DNA of 64,000 nt from Yinghuangia soli (GTDB lineage: Bacteria > Actinomycetota > Actinomycetes > Streptomycetales > Streptomycetaceae), in NCBI RefSeq assembly GCF_021502675.1, contig NZ_JAKFHA010000003.1, forward strand, positions 1 to 64,000. Direction: 5' to 3'. The translations under genes and the position numbers were made by a program. This document shows positions 34,544 to 43,438 of the stretch, one piece after another. A model generated the notes under the pieces. That model saw only the letters and a list, made by a program, of their open reading frames with translations, searched no databases and was not told the origin of the DNA. Position 1 is the first letter of the stretch, and each line of letters starts with the position of its first letter.

Positions 34544-35353
34544 TCAGGACGGCGAGCTGTCGCCGCGAGGCCCGAACACGAGGGCGACCACAACCAGACC
34601 GACGACCCCGCCGATCAGCTGCATCGCCACAAACCCGGGCACGGACGCCGGTTCGATGCCCGCGAAGGTGTCGCTGAACGCCCGTCCGACCGTGACCGCC
34701 GGGTTGGCGAACGAGGTCGACGACGTGAACCAGTACGCGGCCCCGATGTACGACGCCACCGCGACAGGCGCGTACGCCAGCCGTCCCGCACGCGCGAGTC
34801 CAAAGATCACCAGCACCAGCCCGGCCGTGGCGACGACCTCGCCGACCAGCAGATGCCCAGCCGAACGGTCGTGCGTCGACCACGTGACCAGTGCCCGCCC
34901 GAACATCGCGTCCGCCAGCACCGCGCCGCCGATCGCGCCCGCGACCTGGGCCGGGACGTACGCAGCGACCTCACGCGCCGTCACCCCGGGCCCTCCGCGC
35001 CGGGCAGTCCACCACTCTGCGAGCGTGACCACCGGGTTGAAGTGCGCGCCGGAGACCGGACCGAGCACCAGGATCAGCACGCCGAGGCCGAAGACCGTGG
35101 CCAGCGAGTTCGCGAGCAGTTGCACACCGACGTCGTCCGAGAGCTCGGTCGCCTGGATTCCAGAACCGACGACCACCGCGACGAGGACTCCCGTCCCGAG
35201 GAACTCCGCCGCAGCCCGCCGCGCGAGGGGCACTCGCGGCGGCGTGGCCCCGGGTGCCGGCTGCACGTCGACTGCACCGACCGGACCGGACGGACCGACC
35301 GGACCGGCGGGACCCGACGAGCCAACCGCACCCGCCGCAGGCCTTCCCGTCAC
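34544..35353 (-). CDS. MIP/aquaporin-family channel of the arsenic operon
   Basis: A 269-residue channel with six helices and the two half-helix motifs, here HFNPVVT (first, NPV) and FANPAVTVGR (second, NPA). In several ars operons an aquaporin (AqpS type) replaces the ArsB pump. Arsenite made by ArsC then leaves the cell down its gradient. The first 45 residues are a Gly/Pro/Val cytoplasmic tail (GPAGPVGPSGPVG). GTG 35353 overlaps the upstream ArsR stop as GTGA. No ArsB or Acr3 gene is present in the window. Confidence 0.9.
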   Translation of the reverse strand: MTGRPAAGAVGSSGPAGPVGPSGPVGAVDVQPAPGATPPRVPLARRAAAEFLGTGVLVAVVVGSGIQATELSDDVGVQLLANSLATVFGLGVLILVLGPVSGAHFNPVVTLAEWWTARRGGPGVTAREVAAYVPAQVAGAIGGAVLADAMFGRALVTWSTHDRSAGHLLVGEVVATAGLVLVIFGLARAGRLAYAPVAVASYIGAAYWFTSSTSFANPAVTVGRAFSDTFAGIEPASVPGFVAMQLIGGVVGLVVVALVFGPRGDSSPS

Positions 35354-35718
35354 GAGGACAGATCCAGCACACCCGCGAGCGCAGCGACCACCGGCGGAGC
35401 GACCTTGTAGTACACCCAAGTGCCACGGCGCTCGGACGTCACCAGCCCCGCGTCCCGCAGCTTCTTCAGGTGGTGGGACACGGTCGGCTGCGAGACGCCG
35501 ACGTCCTGGATGTCGCACACGCACGCCTCGCCGCCCTCGTGCGAGGCGATCAGCGAGAACAGCCGCAGGCGCACCGGGTCGCCGAGCGCCTTGAACATCA
35601 CCGCGATCCGCTCGGAGTCCTCGACCCCCAGGGGCTCGCGCGACAGCGGCGCGCAGCACGGGACCGCCCCATCCCCGGCGTCCGCCTCCAGGATCGGAAG
35701 CACCTTCAAATTCGACAT
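35350..35718 (-). CDS. arsR: ArsR family repressor with vicinal-Cys As(III) site
   Basis: A 122-residue repressor that leads the aquaporin-arsC operon. The N-terminus carries a vicinal pair in AVPCCAPLSRE, and helix 3 has EACVCDIQDVG. This is the arrangement of the actinobacterial CgArsR type, where two N-terminal Cys and a helix-3 Cys of the partner subunit bind As(III). The HTH is VSQPTVSHHLKKL. It is divergent from the ORF55-arsI unit, with palindromes on both sides of the gap. Confidence 0.92.
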   Translation of the reverse strand: MSNLKVLPILEADAGDGAVPCCAPLSREPLGVEDSERIAVMFKALGDPVRLRLFSLIASHEGGEACVCDIQDVGVSQPTVSHHLKKLRDAGLVTSERRGTWVYYKVAPPVVAALAGVLDLSS

Positions 35719-35721
35719 GCA

Positions 35722-35780
35722 TCAATATTGACAGCCGTCTATGTCGGTGGCAAGGTCTTCCATATCGACAGACGTCAATA
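35722..35780. promoter_or_regulatory. divergent ArsR operator region
   Basis: A perfect palindrome TCAATATTGA (35722-35731) touches the arsR start. TATTGAC-x-GCCGTC on the left is mirrored by GACAGACGTCAATA (35767-35780) on the right, an imperfect inverted pair about 35 bp apart. One repressor could control both the arsR-aquaporin-arsC and ORF55-arsI units. Confidence 0.55.
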
Positions 35781-35828
35781 CAGCGGCGTCGCGATCACCG
35801 AACGCACAAGAACTCAGGGGTGGACACC

Positions 35829-35996
35829 ATGAACAGCGCCGTCAGCCGCATCCGCGAGACCCTCGCCGCCCGCCGCGCCGCCCGCCTGGGAGCGGTCACC
35901 TTCGACGAGGCCGCCGGCCAGGTCTGCGACAACCGCTGCCGGGCGACCGCCCAGCGCGACCGCAACCAGACCGCTGGCATCTACGGCGCGTTCTAG
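35829..35996 (+). CDS. 55-residue Arg-rich protein upstream of arsI
   Basis: ATG 35829 to TAG 35994-35996. The protein is basic and helical: VSRIRETLAARRAARLGAV, then TFDEAAGQVCDNRCRATAQ with a C-x3-C pair. It lies 72 bp before arsI and is probably co-transcribed. The Cys pair, the size and the setting suggest a small metalloid-related or regulatory protein, but no function is known to me. Confidence 0.7.
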   Translation: MNSAVSRIRETLAARRAARLGAVTFDEAAGQVCDNRCRATAQRDRNQTAGIYGAF

Positions 35997-36068
35997 TCCG
36001 CCCCGCGCACCGACCGTACGACCGACCCGACCTGACCCGACCCACACCGACCACCGGAGGTACTCGCC

Positions 36069-36569
36069 ATGTCCCGCGTCCAACTCGCCCTGCGCGTCGC
36101 CGACCTCGACGCCTCGATCGCGTTCTACAGCAAGCTGTTCGGCACCGAGCCGGCCAAGCTCCGCGACGGGTACGCGAACTTCGCCATCGCCGAGCCCCCG
36201 CTCAAGCTCGTCCTCATCCAGGGCAAGGACGGCGAGCCGACGGTCATGGACCACCTCGGCGTCGAGGTCGAGTCGACCGACCAGGTCACCGCCGCGACCA
36301 CCCGCCTCGCCGAGGCCGGCCTGGCCACCCTGGAGGAGAACGACACGTCGTGTTGCTACGCCGTCCAGGACAAGGTCTGGGTGCACGGCCCCGGCCAGGA
36401 GCCCTGGGAGGTCTACGTCGTCAAGGCCGACGCCGACAACCTGGCCAAGGACGAAGGCTCGGCCTGCTGCCTGCCCGCCACCGACAGCGGCGTCCCGGTC
36501 CCTGCGACGGCCGGCAAGCTGATCGGCCTCGACCTCGCGCCCGCAAAGTCGGGCGGCTGCTGCGGCTGA
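36069..36569 (+). CDS. arsI: ArsI/CadI family C-As lyase (VOC fold)
   Basis: A 166-residue glyoxalase/bleomycin-resistance-fold dioxygenase. ArsI enzymes use Fe(II) and O2 to split methyl from methylarsenite. The first strand SRVQLALRVADLDASIAFY starts the VOC fold. Metal ligands are expected at His in MDHLGVEVES and Glu in EPWEVYVVKAD. The vicinal Cys pair DTSCCYAVQDK binds the trivalent arsenical. A Cys-rich end (SACCLP, SGGCCG) is typical. CadI (cadmium-induced) is the older name for close homologues. GGAGG lies before the ATG. Confidence 0.92.
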   Translation: MSRVQLALRVADLDASIAFYSKLFGTEPAKLRDGYANFAIAEPPLKLVLIQGKDGEPTVMDHLGVEVESTDQVTAATTRLAEAGLATLEENDTSCCYAVQDKVWVHGPGQEPWEVYVVKADADNLAKDEGSACCLPATDSGVPVPATAGKLIGLDLAPAKSGGCCG

Positions 36570-36601
36570 CGCACACCCTCGGCCGCATGGCGATCAGAAG
36601 A

Positions 36602-38320
36602 TCAGAAGCTGCACTCCGCGATGCGGCCGTCGACCATCCCGACGGCGATACGGCCAGGCCCGACGACGGCCAGGGAGAGCGGATCGGCGAGGTACCCGTC
36701 GATCCGCAGGCCGCCGCGGGCGCGTACGCTGCCGTCCCGCGCGTCGAGGGCCACGATCTCCCCCGAGTCGAACGCGACGTAGACCGTGCCGCCCTCGGCA
36801 TCGATATCCATCGCCGCCGGCGCAGCGTCCGCACAGAACACCCACGCGGGTTCACCGTCCGGCAGCGCACGCCGTACGACGAACGCACTGTCCACCGACC
36901 GCCCCTGCGCCTCGAACACGGTCCCCGCGTGGACGAGCCCGCCGCCGCGCTCGTCCTCGACGTACACGGCCGGTCCGCCCGACAGAGACCCGTCCCGAGC
37001 GTCGTCCCACTCCAGCGCAAAGAGGCGTCGTACGGTCGCCGCTGCCCCTTCGACCGCCGGCGGGTCGACCGCGACGACCCGCTTGCGGAGCGTCCCCTGC
37101 TCGCCTTCGCCCTGCAGGAACAGCAGTTCGGGCGCCCGGCGCACCGGGAAGTGGTGCGCGAAGAGGCTGTACTCGCCCACCTGCACACGAGCTGCCACCC
37201 GGGACGCCGCGCCGCTCCGACCTTCCCGGTCCGGCGCGACCAGCACCGTCTCCGTCGGTTCGTCGACCCACACCCGGCAGTCCCGCAGCGCCAGCCAGCC
37301 GTCGGTCCGCATGGTCGCGACGTACGGGAAGCCAGGGTCGAGCGTCTCCAGCACCGCACCGTCGCGTACCGCGATCCGGTCGGCCGGGTACGGGAGGTCC
37401 TCCCAGCCGCTGAATCCCCAGACCTTGCGGGTCGTGAGGTTGACCCAGACCGACTCCCCGTCCGGCGCGAGCAGCAGTTCGCGGCCGCCGTCACCGCCGG
37501 GCACCGTCCACCGAAGCGTGCCGTCCGGGTCCCAGCACTCCACATTGGTGCCATGGCGCGTGGCCAGCAGCGCACCGTCGGGCAGCGCCTCGACCGCCCA
37601 CACCGCGCCGCGCACCGGCCCCGCCGCGTCGATCTCGGCGCGCAGACGAGTCAGTTCGCCTGCGCTTGAGGCGGGCGGATCAAGCGGCACGAATTCCGGT
37701 GGGCCGTACGGAAGGTCCGCCACAGGCACCTCGCCGTCGCCGACCTGCGTCCAGTCGTCGCGTTCCAGCACCTCGCGCAGGTCGGTGAAGTCGGGGTCGG
37801 CGGCGGATTCCTCGTCGTCCGTCGCCAGGCGCACCTCGAGGGAGCGGGCGTCGAGCCAGCGCAGCCCGGGGACGCTGCGCGCACCGTCGAACATCGCGGC
37901 CACCGCGCCGGATTCGAGGTCCAGGATCAGCAGCTCACCCTCGTGGTACCAGCCGCCCGTGCCGATAGCGAGCAGCGGCAGGACGGGGTGGACGGCCATC
38001 GCCTGGACCGCCCAGCGCGTACGCACCCGGTGATGGCAGCGGCCGTCCGGCCCGTACACGCCGATCCGGTACCCGCTCCGGTTGCCCGGCGCGTCCCGCC
38101 CCGGCCACTGCAGGCCCGAACCCCCTCCGGCGACCGCGACCAGCCCGGAGCGGTCGTCGCGCACCGCGAGAGAGGGCCCTCCGATCTCCACGTACGGCCG
38201 GCTGGCCAGCACCCGGCGTACGGTGAGCGATGCGGTCCCGTCGGACGCAGCCGAGGACGTCGGCGCCCCCGAGGAATCGAAGGACGTGGGGGCTGCCGAG
38301 GAATCGGACGGCTTCGGCAT
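36602..38320 (-). CDS. beta-propeller-like hypothetical protein, 572 residues
   Basis: ATG 38320 (MPKPSDSSAAPTSFDSSGAP), then low-complexity to residue 30. The rest is built of repeating beta blades with W/D-rich turns: IGVYGPDGRCHHRVRTRWAV, LLLAPDGESVWVNLTTRKVWGF, VYVAFDSGEIVALDARDGSVR. It is probably cytoplasmic, as no signal peptide or helix is seen. WD40/PQQ-like proteins of this size in actinobacteria have unknown roles. It ends 33 bp from arsI, convergent. Confidence 0.72.
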   Translation of the reverse strand: MPKPSDSSAAPTSFDSSGAPTSSAASDGTASLTVRRVLASRPYVEIGGPSLAVRDDRSGLVAVAGGGSGLQWPGRDAPGNRSGYRIGVYGPDGRCHHRVRTRWAVQAMAVHPVLPLLAIGTGGWYHEGELLILDLESGAVAAMFDGARSVPGLRWLDARSLEVRLATDDEESAADPDFTDLREVLERDDWTQVGDGEVPVADLPYGPPEFVPLDPPASSAGELTRLRAEIDAAGPVRGAVWAVEALPDGALLATRHGTNVECWDPDGTLRWTVPGGDGGRELLLAPDGESVWVNLTTRKVWGFSGWEDLPYPADRIAVRDGAVLETLDPGFPYVATMRTDGWLALRDCRVWVDEPTETVLVAPDREGRSGAASRVAARVQVGEYSLFAHHFPVRRAPELLFLQGEGEQGTLRKRVVAVDPPAVEGAAATVRRLFALEWDDARDGSLSGGPAVYVEDERGGGLVHAGTVFEAQGRSVDSAFVVRRALPDGEPAWVFCADAAPAAMDIDAEGGTVYVAFDSGEIVALDARDGSVRARGGLRIDGYLADPLSLAVVGPGRIAVGMVDGRIAECSF

Positions 38321-38581
38321 GGACAGCGGCTCCTGGAGCAGGCGGACGTACGCCTCAACCCTGCCAGACACCCATCCGCGGGCCGCGGGACGGTCCTGGG
38401 CACCCGCTGGCCCGCTTGCATCTCCCCTGCGCACGGGCCGGGCCGTCGACGCCGGCGGCCCGATACCCGACCCTCGACACCTGACACCCGACGCCGCGCA
38501 CGACTCGCCGCAAGGCTCAGTACCTGCGTCCGAGGTACATGCGTCCGAGCCCGACCCGGGCGCGGGTAATGGGTACCCCGG

Positions 38582-39565
38582 TCACTCGGACACCTCGACG
38601 TATCGCCACACCTCGTCTTCGTCCCCTTCGTCCTCCTCCTCGACGTCCTCCAGGCCGAGGACGATGCCGGGCAGTGCTTCCGCCAGCCGGTCGCACATCC
38701 GCTCGGTCATGTAGTGGTGGCTCACGACGAGCTGTTCGAGGTGGGTGAGCGGCTGCCCGGCGAGCAGGGCCTCGGCGCCCTCGTCGCCGAGTGTGCCCAT
38801 GGACAGGTCGAGCGTCCGCAGGCGGGAGACGATCGGGGCCGCGGCGACGGCGGCGGCTATCTCGTCCTGGATCTCGCTGTTCATCAGGCCGAGCGTGGTG
38901 AGCGCCGGCAGGCCGCGCCCGTCGAGGATGCCCCCCAGGTCGTCGATGGTGGCGTCGCCGCCGTACTCCTCGACGCCGAGCCACATTTCGAGCGATTCCA
39001 GAGCCGGGAACACCGACGCACCGACAGCGCGCACGACGTCGTCCGGGAGCCCTCCGCTCTGGAACTCCAACCTCCGCAGCGCCGCGTGCTCGACGGGCTC
39101 GAGGACGAGCATCGAGCCGCCCTTGATGATCAGGGTCTCCAGTCGGGGGAATACCCGCAGCAGCGGCGTGACGTTGCTCTGCTGGATCCAGGAGATCTCG
39201 TTCTCCTCGCTCCAGATGTCGCCGAAGAACAGGTGACGCAGCGCGGGCAACCGCTCGGCGTGGGCGACCAGTTCGTCCACGACGACCTTCGAACTCTCGC
39301 TGCTCTCCCCCCAGCAGCCGATGATCAGTGCGCTCACCTGCGTCGTGTCGACCGTCGCGACGAAGCGGGCGAAGTGCTCAGGGAAGGTCTCGGCTGCCCG
39401 GTACGGCGGGATCCGCAGCGACCACGCGGCCTTGTCCGCGGCCGGCAGCGGCTGCGGACCGGGGGCGCGAGCATTGTCGAGCCAGGTGGCGTTCGGGTTC
39501 GCGATGTCGTTCAGGCGAGCGACAGGCAGGCCGCCGAATGTGTTCGCGTTCCCGTTCGTTGCCAT
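38582..39565 (-). CDS. STM4015 family leucine-rich-repeat protein (copy 1)
   Basis: A 327-residue LRR protein starting at ATG 39565 with AAGGAG upstream. It has FVATVDTTQVSALIIGCWGES near the start, LPALRHLFFGDI, ISWIQQSNVTPLLRVFPRLE, then repeats LTTLGLMNSEIQDEIAAAV and LRTLDLSMGTLGDEGAEALL. It ends in an acidic tail and WRYVEVSE. STM4015 was named from a Salmonella cluster; the function is unknown and may be protein binding. A second copy lies at 51.8-52.9 kb with the same end (RYVEVSE). No other STM401x genes are adjacent. Confidence 0.85.
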   Translation of the reverse strand: MATNGNANTFGGLPVARLNDIANPNATWLDNARAPGPQPLPAADKAAWSLRIPPYRAAETFPEHFARFVATVDTTQVSALIIGCWGESSESSKVVVDELVAHAERLPALRHLFFGDIWSEENEISWIQQSNVTPLLRVFPRLETLIIKGGSMLVLEPVEHAALRRLEFQSGGLPDDVVRAVGASVFPALESLEMWLGVEEYGGDATIDDLGGILDGRGLPALTTLGLMNSEIQDEIAAAVAAAPIVSRLRTLDLSMGTLGDEGAEALLAGQPLTHLEQLVVSHHYMTERMCDRLAEALPGIVLGLEDVEEEDEGDEDEVWRYVEVSE

Positions 39566-39864
39566 GGCGGAGCGGCTCCTTCGAGGGTGTGTGGCCCGGG
39601 GGTGTGGGGACTTGCCTACCAGAGCGGTGCGACGCCCGATCGCGGAGGCGCCCGAGAGCGCCCCGATCCTTCCGCGCCTGGCGACTCCGGTGGCGGCAAT
39701 TGCCTCGAAGTCGCGGTTGCTCCCCGAAGCGTGCGAGTCCGCGATTCCAAACTCGCGGCGAGCCCGGAACTCTGCATACCGGCCGCAGCCTGGTCGGCGC
39801 TCGTCGCCCGCACCGCGTAACATCCGCTCCTGACGGGGCGTCAGTTCGCGGAAGGGCGGTTCAC

Positions 39865-40335
39865 GTGGGCGTTCAGCTGTCCGAGGACGAGGCGTGGGAC
39901 GTCCTCGCCTCCTCCCACACCGGCATCCTCACCTCCCTCCGCAGCGACGGCTTCCCCGTAGCCCTCCCCGTCTGGTTCGTCGTCGAAGACCGGGCAGTGT
40001 ACGTCTCCGGCTCAGCGTCCACCCATAAGTTCACCCGGGTACGCCGCGACGACCGCGTCTCGTTCCTCGTCGAGTCCGGGCTGAAGTGGGCCGAGCTCCA
40101 AGCCGTCCACTTCACCGCGCACGCCGAACACGTCACCGAACCCGACTGGGCCCGCATCGACGCCCTGTTCGAGGCCAAGTACGCCGGCTTCCGCACACCC
40201 CGCGCCGAGATGCCCGAAGCGACGCAGCGCGCGTACAACGCAGCCCGCGCGCTCCTTCGCCTCCGCCCCGACGGCGGCTTCCTCTCTTGGGACAACAGCC
40301 GCCTCGGTACCGCCACCACGCCCCGGACGCGGTGA
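39865..40335 (+). CDS. PPOX/FMN-binding split-barrel (or F420-dependent) oxidoreductase
   Basis: A 156-residue split barrel starting with GTG 39865 behind GAAGGG. The family start is LSEDEAWDVLASSHTGILTSL, then GFPVALPVWFVVEDRAVYV and KFTRVRRDDRVSFLVESG. A conserved AEHVTEPDWARIDALFEAKY follows. PPOX-type proteins reduce or oxidise diverse substrates with FMN or F420; which one is not clear. The next gene (enoyl-CoA hydratase) begins 4 bp later, so the two form an operon. Confidence 0.85.
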   Translation: MGVQLSEDEAWDVLASSHTGILTSLRSDGFPVALPVWFVVEDRAVYVSGSASTHKFTRVRRDDRVSFLVESGLKWAELQAVHFTAHAEHVTEPDWARIDALFEAKYAGFRTPRAEMPEATQRAYNAARALLRLRPDGGFLSWDNSRLGTATTPRTR

Positions 40336-40339
40336 CCGC

Positions 40340-41104
40340 ATGTCCCTCGCGCCCGCCCCCACCCCCGACGACCACGTCCGCGAACACCTCCGCACCGACA
40401 TCCGCGACGGCGTCCTCACTCTCACCATCAACCGTCCCGACGCCAAGAACGCCCTGACGCTCGCCATGCGGCAGCACCTCGAGGCCCTCTGCGCAGGCAT
40501 CGACGCAGACGACACCGTCTCCGCCGTCGTCCTCCGCGCGACCGGCAGCGTCTTCTGCGCGGGTGCCGACATCAAGGAGATCGCCGCGTACGGCCCTGGC
40601 CTGCCCGCCACCAATCCGGGCGCTGCCCTGCGGTCCGTCCGGAAGCCGGTCATCTGCGCGGTCGGCGGGGCCTGCGTCACCGGCGGGCTCGAACTCGCCC
40701 TGAGCTGCGACTGGATCGTCGCGTCCGAACAGGCGTTCTTCGCCGACACACATGCCCGCCTCGGCGTATTGCCGCGATGGGGTCTGTCCGCGCTGCTGCC
40801 GCGCACGGTCGGCGTGCGGTTCGCGAAGGAGATGTCCGCGACCGGACGACGCGTCAACGCCGACGAGGCCCTACGGGTCGGCCTGGTCAACGCGGTCGTC
40901 CCGCACAGCGACCTCGACGCCTACGTCCTCGCCCAGGCCACCGCCGCGGCGGCCGTCCCGTGCGCCGCGCTCGCCGCGACCTTCGCCCTGTACGACGAAG
41001 GCGACGGTGACACGCTCACTGAAGCCCTCGCCCGCGAACACACCCGCGCCGCGGCCTGGTCGCCGTCCGGCGGCCCCTTCTCCCCCGGGCGCACAGCGGG
41101 ATAG
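40340..41104 (+). CDS. enoyl-CoA hydratase/isomerase family protein
   Basis: A 254-residue crotonase-fold enzyme acting on acyl-CoA. LTINRPDAKNALTLAM begins the fold. The oxyanion-hole segments are FCAGADIKE and GACVTGGLELALSCD, and HARLGVLPRWGLSALLPR carries the active-site region. One catalytic Glu seems to be replaced, as in isomerase/decarboxylase-like members. It is the second gene of the PPOX operon, which suggests a joint role in reduction and hydration of an acyl-CoA. Confidence 0.88.
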   Translation: MSLAPAPTPDDHVREHLRTDIRDGVLTLTINRPDAKNALTLAMRQHLEALCAGIDADDTVSAVVLRATGSVFCAGADIKEIAAYGPGLPATNPGAALRSVRKPVICAVGGACVTGGLELALSCDWIVASEQAFFADTHARLGVLPRWGLSALLPRTVGVRFAKEMSATGRRVNADEALRVGLVNAVVPHSDLDAYVLAQATAAAAVPCAALAATFALYDEGDGDTLTEALAREHTRAAAWSPSGGPFSPGRTAG

Positions 41105-41110
41105 CCACCA

Positions 41111-41575
41111 CTACTTCCTCCGCCACCAACGCCGGCGATTCGCGCCGGTCATCAACGCCTGGACTTCATCCGAGCGTTGCTGGAGGTCCGCGGGCCACTC
41201 CTCCATCGCGATCGAGGCGAGCACGCCTTCCAGCAGGACGCTGTAGTGCTGCGCGGCGTACCGGCTGATCACGGGCGCGTACCGCCGCCAGTGGGTCTCC
41301 ACCACAGCCTCGGCAATCCGGAATCCGCCCTCGAACGGCTCGAACGTGGCCTCGTAGATGCCGTATCCAGTCCACGTGCGATGCAAGAAGACCCGGTCAC
41401 CCTCGGCAAAGGCGCACCAATGCCCCTCCATCGACTCGGCCATATGCCCCCGCTGGATGCGGTGCCATTGCTCGGCAGTCCAGACCCGCGTCGGCAGCAG
41501 CCGCAAACGGCGAGGCCGGCGAATCGGCGAGAGCCCGAAGAACGCATCACGGGAAGCCACTTCGTCGGACGACAT
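41111..41575 (-). CDS. hypothetical protein, 154 residues
   Basis: ATG 41575 (MSSDEVASRDAFFGLSPI). After a basic turn (RRPRRLRLLPTRVWTAEQWHR) comes a beta-rich core with aromatic pattern HWCAFAEGDRVFLHRTWTGY and IYEATFEPFEGGFRIAEAVVE. A helix and a Trp/Arg-rich end (RRRWWRRK) close it. Homologues of this HWxxFxEGDRVFLHRxWTG shape are common in Streptomyces and unassigned; an immunity or ligand-binding role is possible. Confidence 0.7.
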   Translation of the reverse strand: MSSDEVASRDAFFGLSPIRRPRRLRLLPTRVWTAEQWHRIQRGHMAESMEGHWCAFAEGDRVFLHRTWTGYGIYEATFEPFEGGFRIAEAVVETHWRRYAPVISRYAAQHYSVLLEGVLASIAMEEWPADLQQRSDEVQALMTGANRRRWWRRK

Positions 41576-41722
41576 GCCGAGAGGGTACGCGTCCGCAAGA
41601 CCGTCGAAACCTGAACCCGCGGCACCCGCAGGGCACCCCACCGCCCGTACGCACAACCCGCGTCGTGTCATCGCGATGCGTGGGGAGGCCGAGCGCCGAC
41701 GCGGCTCTGGTTGGCTGGGGTG

Positions 41723-42976
41723 GTGAATCCGCTCGCGTTGCTACTGGACCAGGCTCCCGCGTCGATCACCGACGCCGTCCTGCGTCGCATCGACCCGCGG
41801 CTGCGCGCAGAGATATTCGCGCCGCCGTCGTTCGCGGAGCCGTCGCGGGTGGGCCGCGCAGCGGGTGCGTACCTCGTGGCGCACGGCTCGGTACGAGAGC
41901 GCGCGAAGCTGGCGGCCAATCGCGGTGCGCCGCCGGAAACACTCATGGACTTGGCATCCGATCCGGAACCGGACGTCGCCGCAGGGATATTCGGGAATGC
42001 GTCCTCGCCGCGCGAGGCGCGCTTGCGGGTCATGCCCCAGGTGGTCGCTGCAACGCCGCTGCGGGACCTGCTGTACAGCGAGCCCGACCACCGGCAGATC
42101 CCTCGCCGGGACGCACTGCTCGAACGCATCTGCGTCCTGGTCGAATCCGACGACCCACGCGTGGTGACAAGAGCGTTCGAACGCCTGGCCGAGCACGGCG
42201 CGATCCGGCCGTGGCTGTCCGGGGTGGCGCTGCGGGGGTGCCTGAGCTTCCTGCGTACGGCGGGCCCGGCAGCCGTGACCGCCGCGCTGCCGCAAGTCCT
42301 GCCGCACGTAACGGAACAACCCTCACCAGCGGTGGCCGAAGCCCTGGCCCGACCGACCGATCCCGAACTCTTGGCCAGCGCCCTGGCCGAGTTCTCCGGT
42401 ATGCCCGCGCTGCTGACGCGCCTGCGCGACGCGCGGAACCTCCCCGACGCCGCAGCGATGCTGCTCGCACCGCGCGCTCCGCTGGACTGGGACCTGATCG
42501 ACCGCGAGCACCGGAAGCAGCCCTTCCCCGACCCCGTACGCATGGCGTTGACCAGGCAATTGGGCTGCCCGGCGAACCTGCGGACGTACTACCCGGTGCC
42601 GGTCCCGCAAGACGTCCGGATCACCCACTGGGTCGATGCACCGCCGGAAACCGAGACCGCGGCGGTGCTGCTCTCCACACCGTTCAACGCCCACGGAGCG
42701 AACAAGCACATCCGCCGCGCACACACCAACGGCTGGATCTCCGCGGCCGCCATCCTCACCCACGGCGCCCCCGCACGGAACGCCATGCGAATCCTGAACC
42801 ACCACGACGCGGCCCGTCACGCCGACGCCTGCACGGCACTTCGCGCACTCACCGCCCCCACCCTCGGCCGCAACACCGAAGCCTGGGCCGTCGCCCTGGC
42901 CCTCCTACCGGACTTCACCGGCCCGCTGCCCCACCTGCTTAAGGCCGCACAGGCCATCACCATGCCACGCACGTGA
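41723..42976 (+). CDS. HEAT-like alpha-solenoid hypothetical protein
   Basis: A 417-residue protein from GTG 41723 (an adjacent GTG 41720 and TTG 41711 are alternatives). It is almost all helical pairs: RERAKLAANRGAPPETLMDL, SDDPRVVTRAFERLAEHGAI, SPAVAEALARPTDPELLASAL, like the leucine-rich variant/HEAT repeats that bind proteins. There is no enzyme motif and no export signal. Confidence 0.7.
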   Translation: MNPLALLLDQAPASITDAVLRRIDPRLRAEIFAPPSFAEPSRVGRAAGAYLVAHGSVRERAKLAANRGAPPETLMDLASDPEPDVAAGIFGNASSPREARLRVMPQVVAATPLRDLLYSEPDHRQIPRRDALLERICVLVESDDPRVVTRAFERLAEHGAIRPWLSGVALRGCLSFLRTAGPAAVTAALPQVLPHVTEQPSPAVAEALARPTDPELLASALAEFSGMPALLTRLRDARNLPDAAAMLLAPRAPLDWDLIDREHRKQPFPDPVRMALTRQLGCPANLRTYYPVPVPQDVRITHWVDAPPETETAAVLLSTPFNAHGANKHIRRAHTNGWISAAAILTHGAPARNAMRILNHHDAARHADACTALRALTAPTLGRNTEAWAVALALLPDFTGPLPHLLKAAQAITMPRT

Positions 42977-43041
42977 GCAGTGGACCGCTGTCAGGAATCC
43001 CAAGGTTGACGGCGTAGATGGTGCGAACCGGCCCGACTCTT

Positions 43042-43065
43042 CCGACCGGTGCCGGCACCGGTCGG
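43042..43065. repeat. perfect 24-bp palindrome
   Basis: CCGACCGGTGCC followed at once by its reverse complement. It lies in the 280-bp gap after the solenoid gene and before a small secreted protein. It could form a cruciform, act as a terminator core, or bind a dimeric regulator. The rest of 42977-43255 shows nothing else. Confidence 0.7.
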
Positions 43066-43255
43066 GCGGCGTGCGCAAGCGTTCGCGGGTGATCCGGCGT
43101 GGGATGAGCTCTACCGTTCCGGTGAGGCGCCGCCTCGCTGCGCCATCACCGGGGGACCTGGTGTCGGCGGCGTACGCGGATACGTTCCACTCGTACGCGG
43201 ACGGCAGGACTCCTTTGCGGCCGTGTCCTGCGGTGCCCGGCATCGTTGCCCGGGC

Positions 43256-43438
43256 ATGACGAACACCTTCCGGGCCACTGTCGGCCTCGCCTTGGCCGCC
43301 GCTGCGCTGCTCGCCGCACCTGTCGCCGCGCACGCCGAGGTGACCACCGACCGCACGGCCTCGACCGCAACCAAGGGGCAGTACTTCCCGGAGGTATGGC
43401 TGTTCGAGCTCGACGCGGTCGACGTCCCCGCGAAGTAG
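43256..43438 (+). CDS. small secreted protein, 60 residues
   Basis: ATG 43256. A classic signal peptide (MTNTFRATVGLALAAAALLAAPVAAHA, cleavage after AHA) leaves a mature peptide of about 33 residues: EVTTDRTASTATKGQYFPEV, then WLFELDAVDVPAK. No Cys. It is an exported peptide of unknown role. Confidence 0.6.
   Translation: MTNTFRATVGLALAAAALLAAPVAAHAEVTTDRTASTATKGQYFPEVWLFELDAVDVPAK

Noticed and set aside
33359-35410. 683-codon plus-strand ORF across the arsenic island
   Set aside because: Antisense to arsR, arsC and the aquaporin, which have clear motifs.
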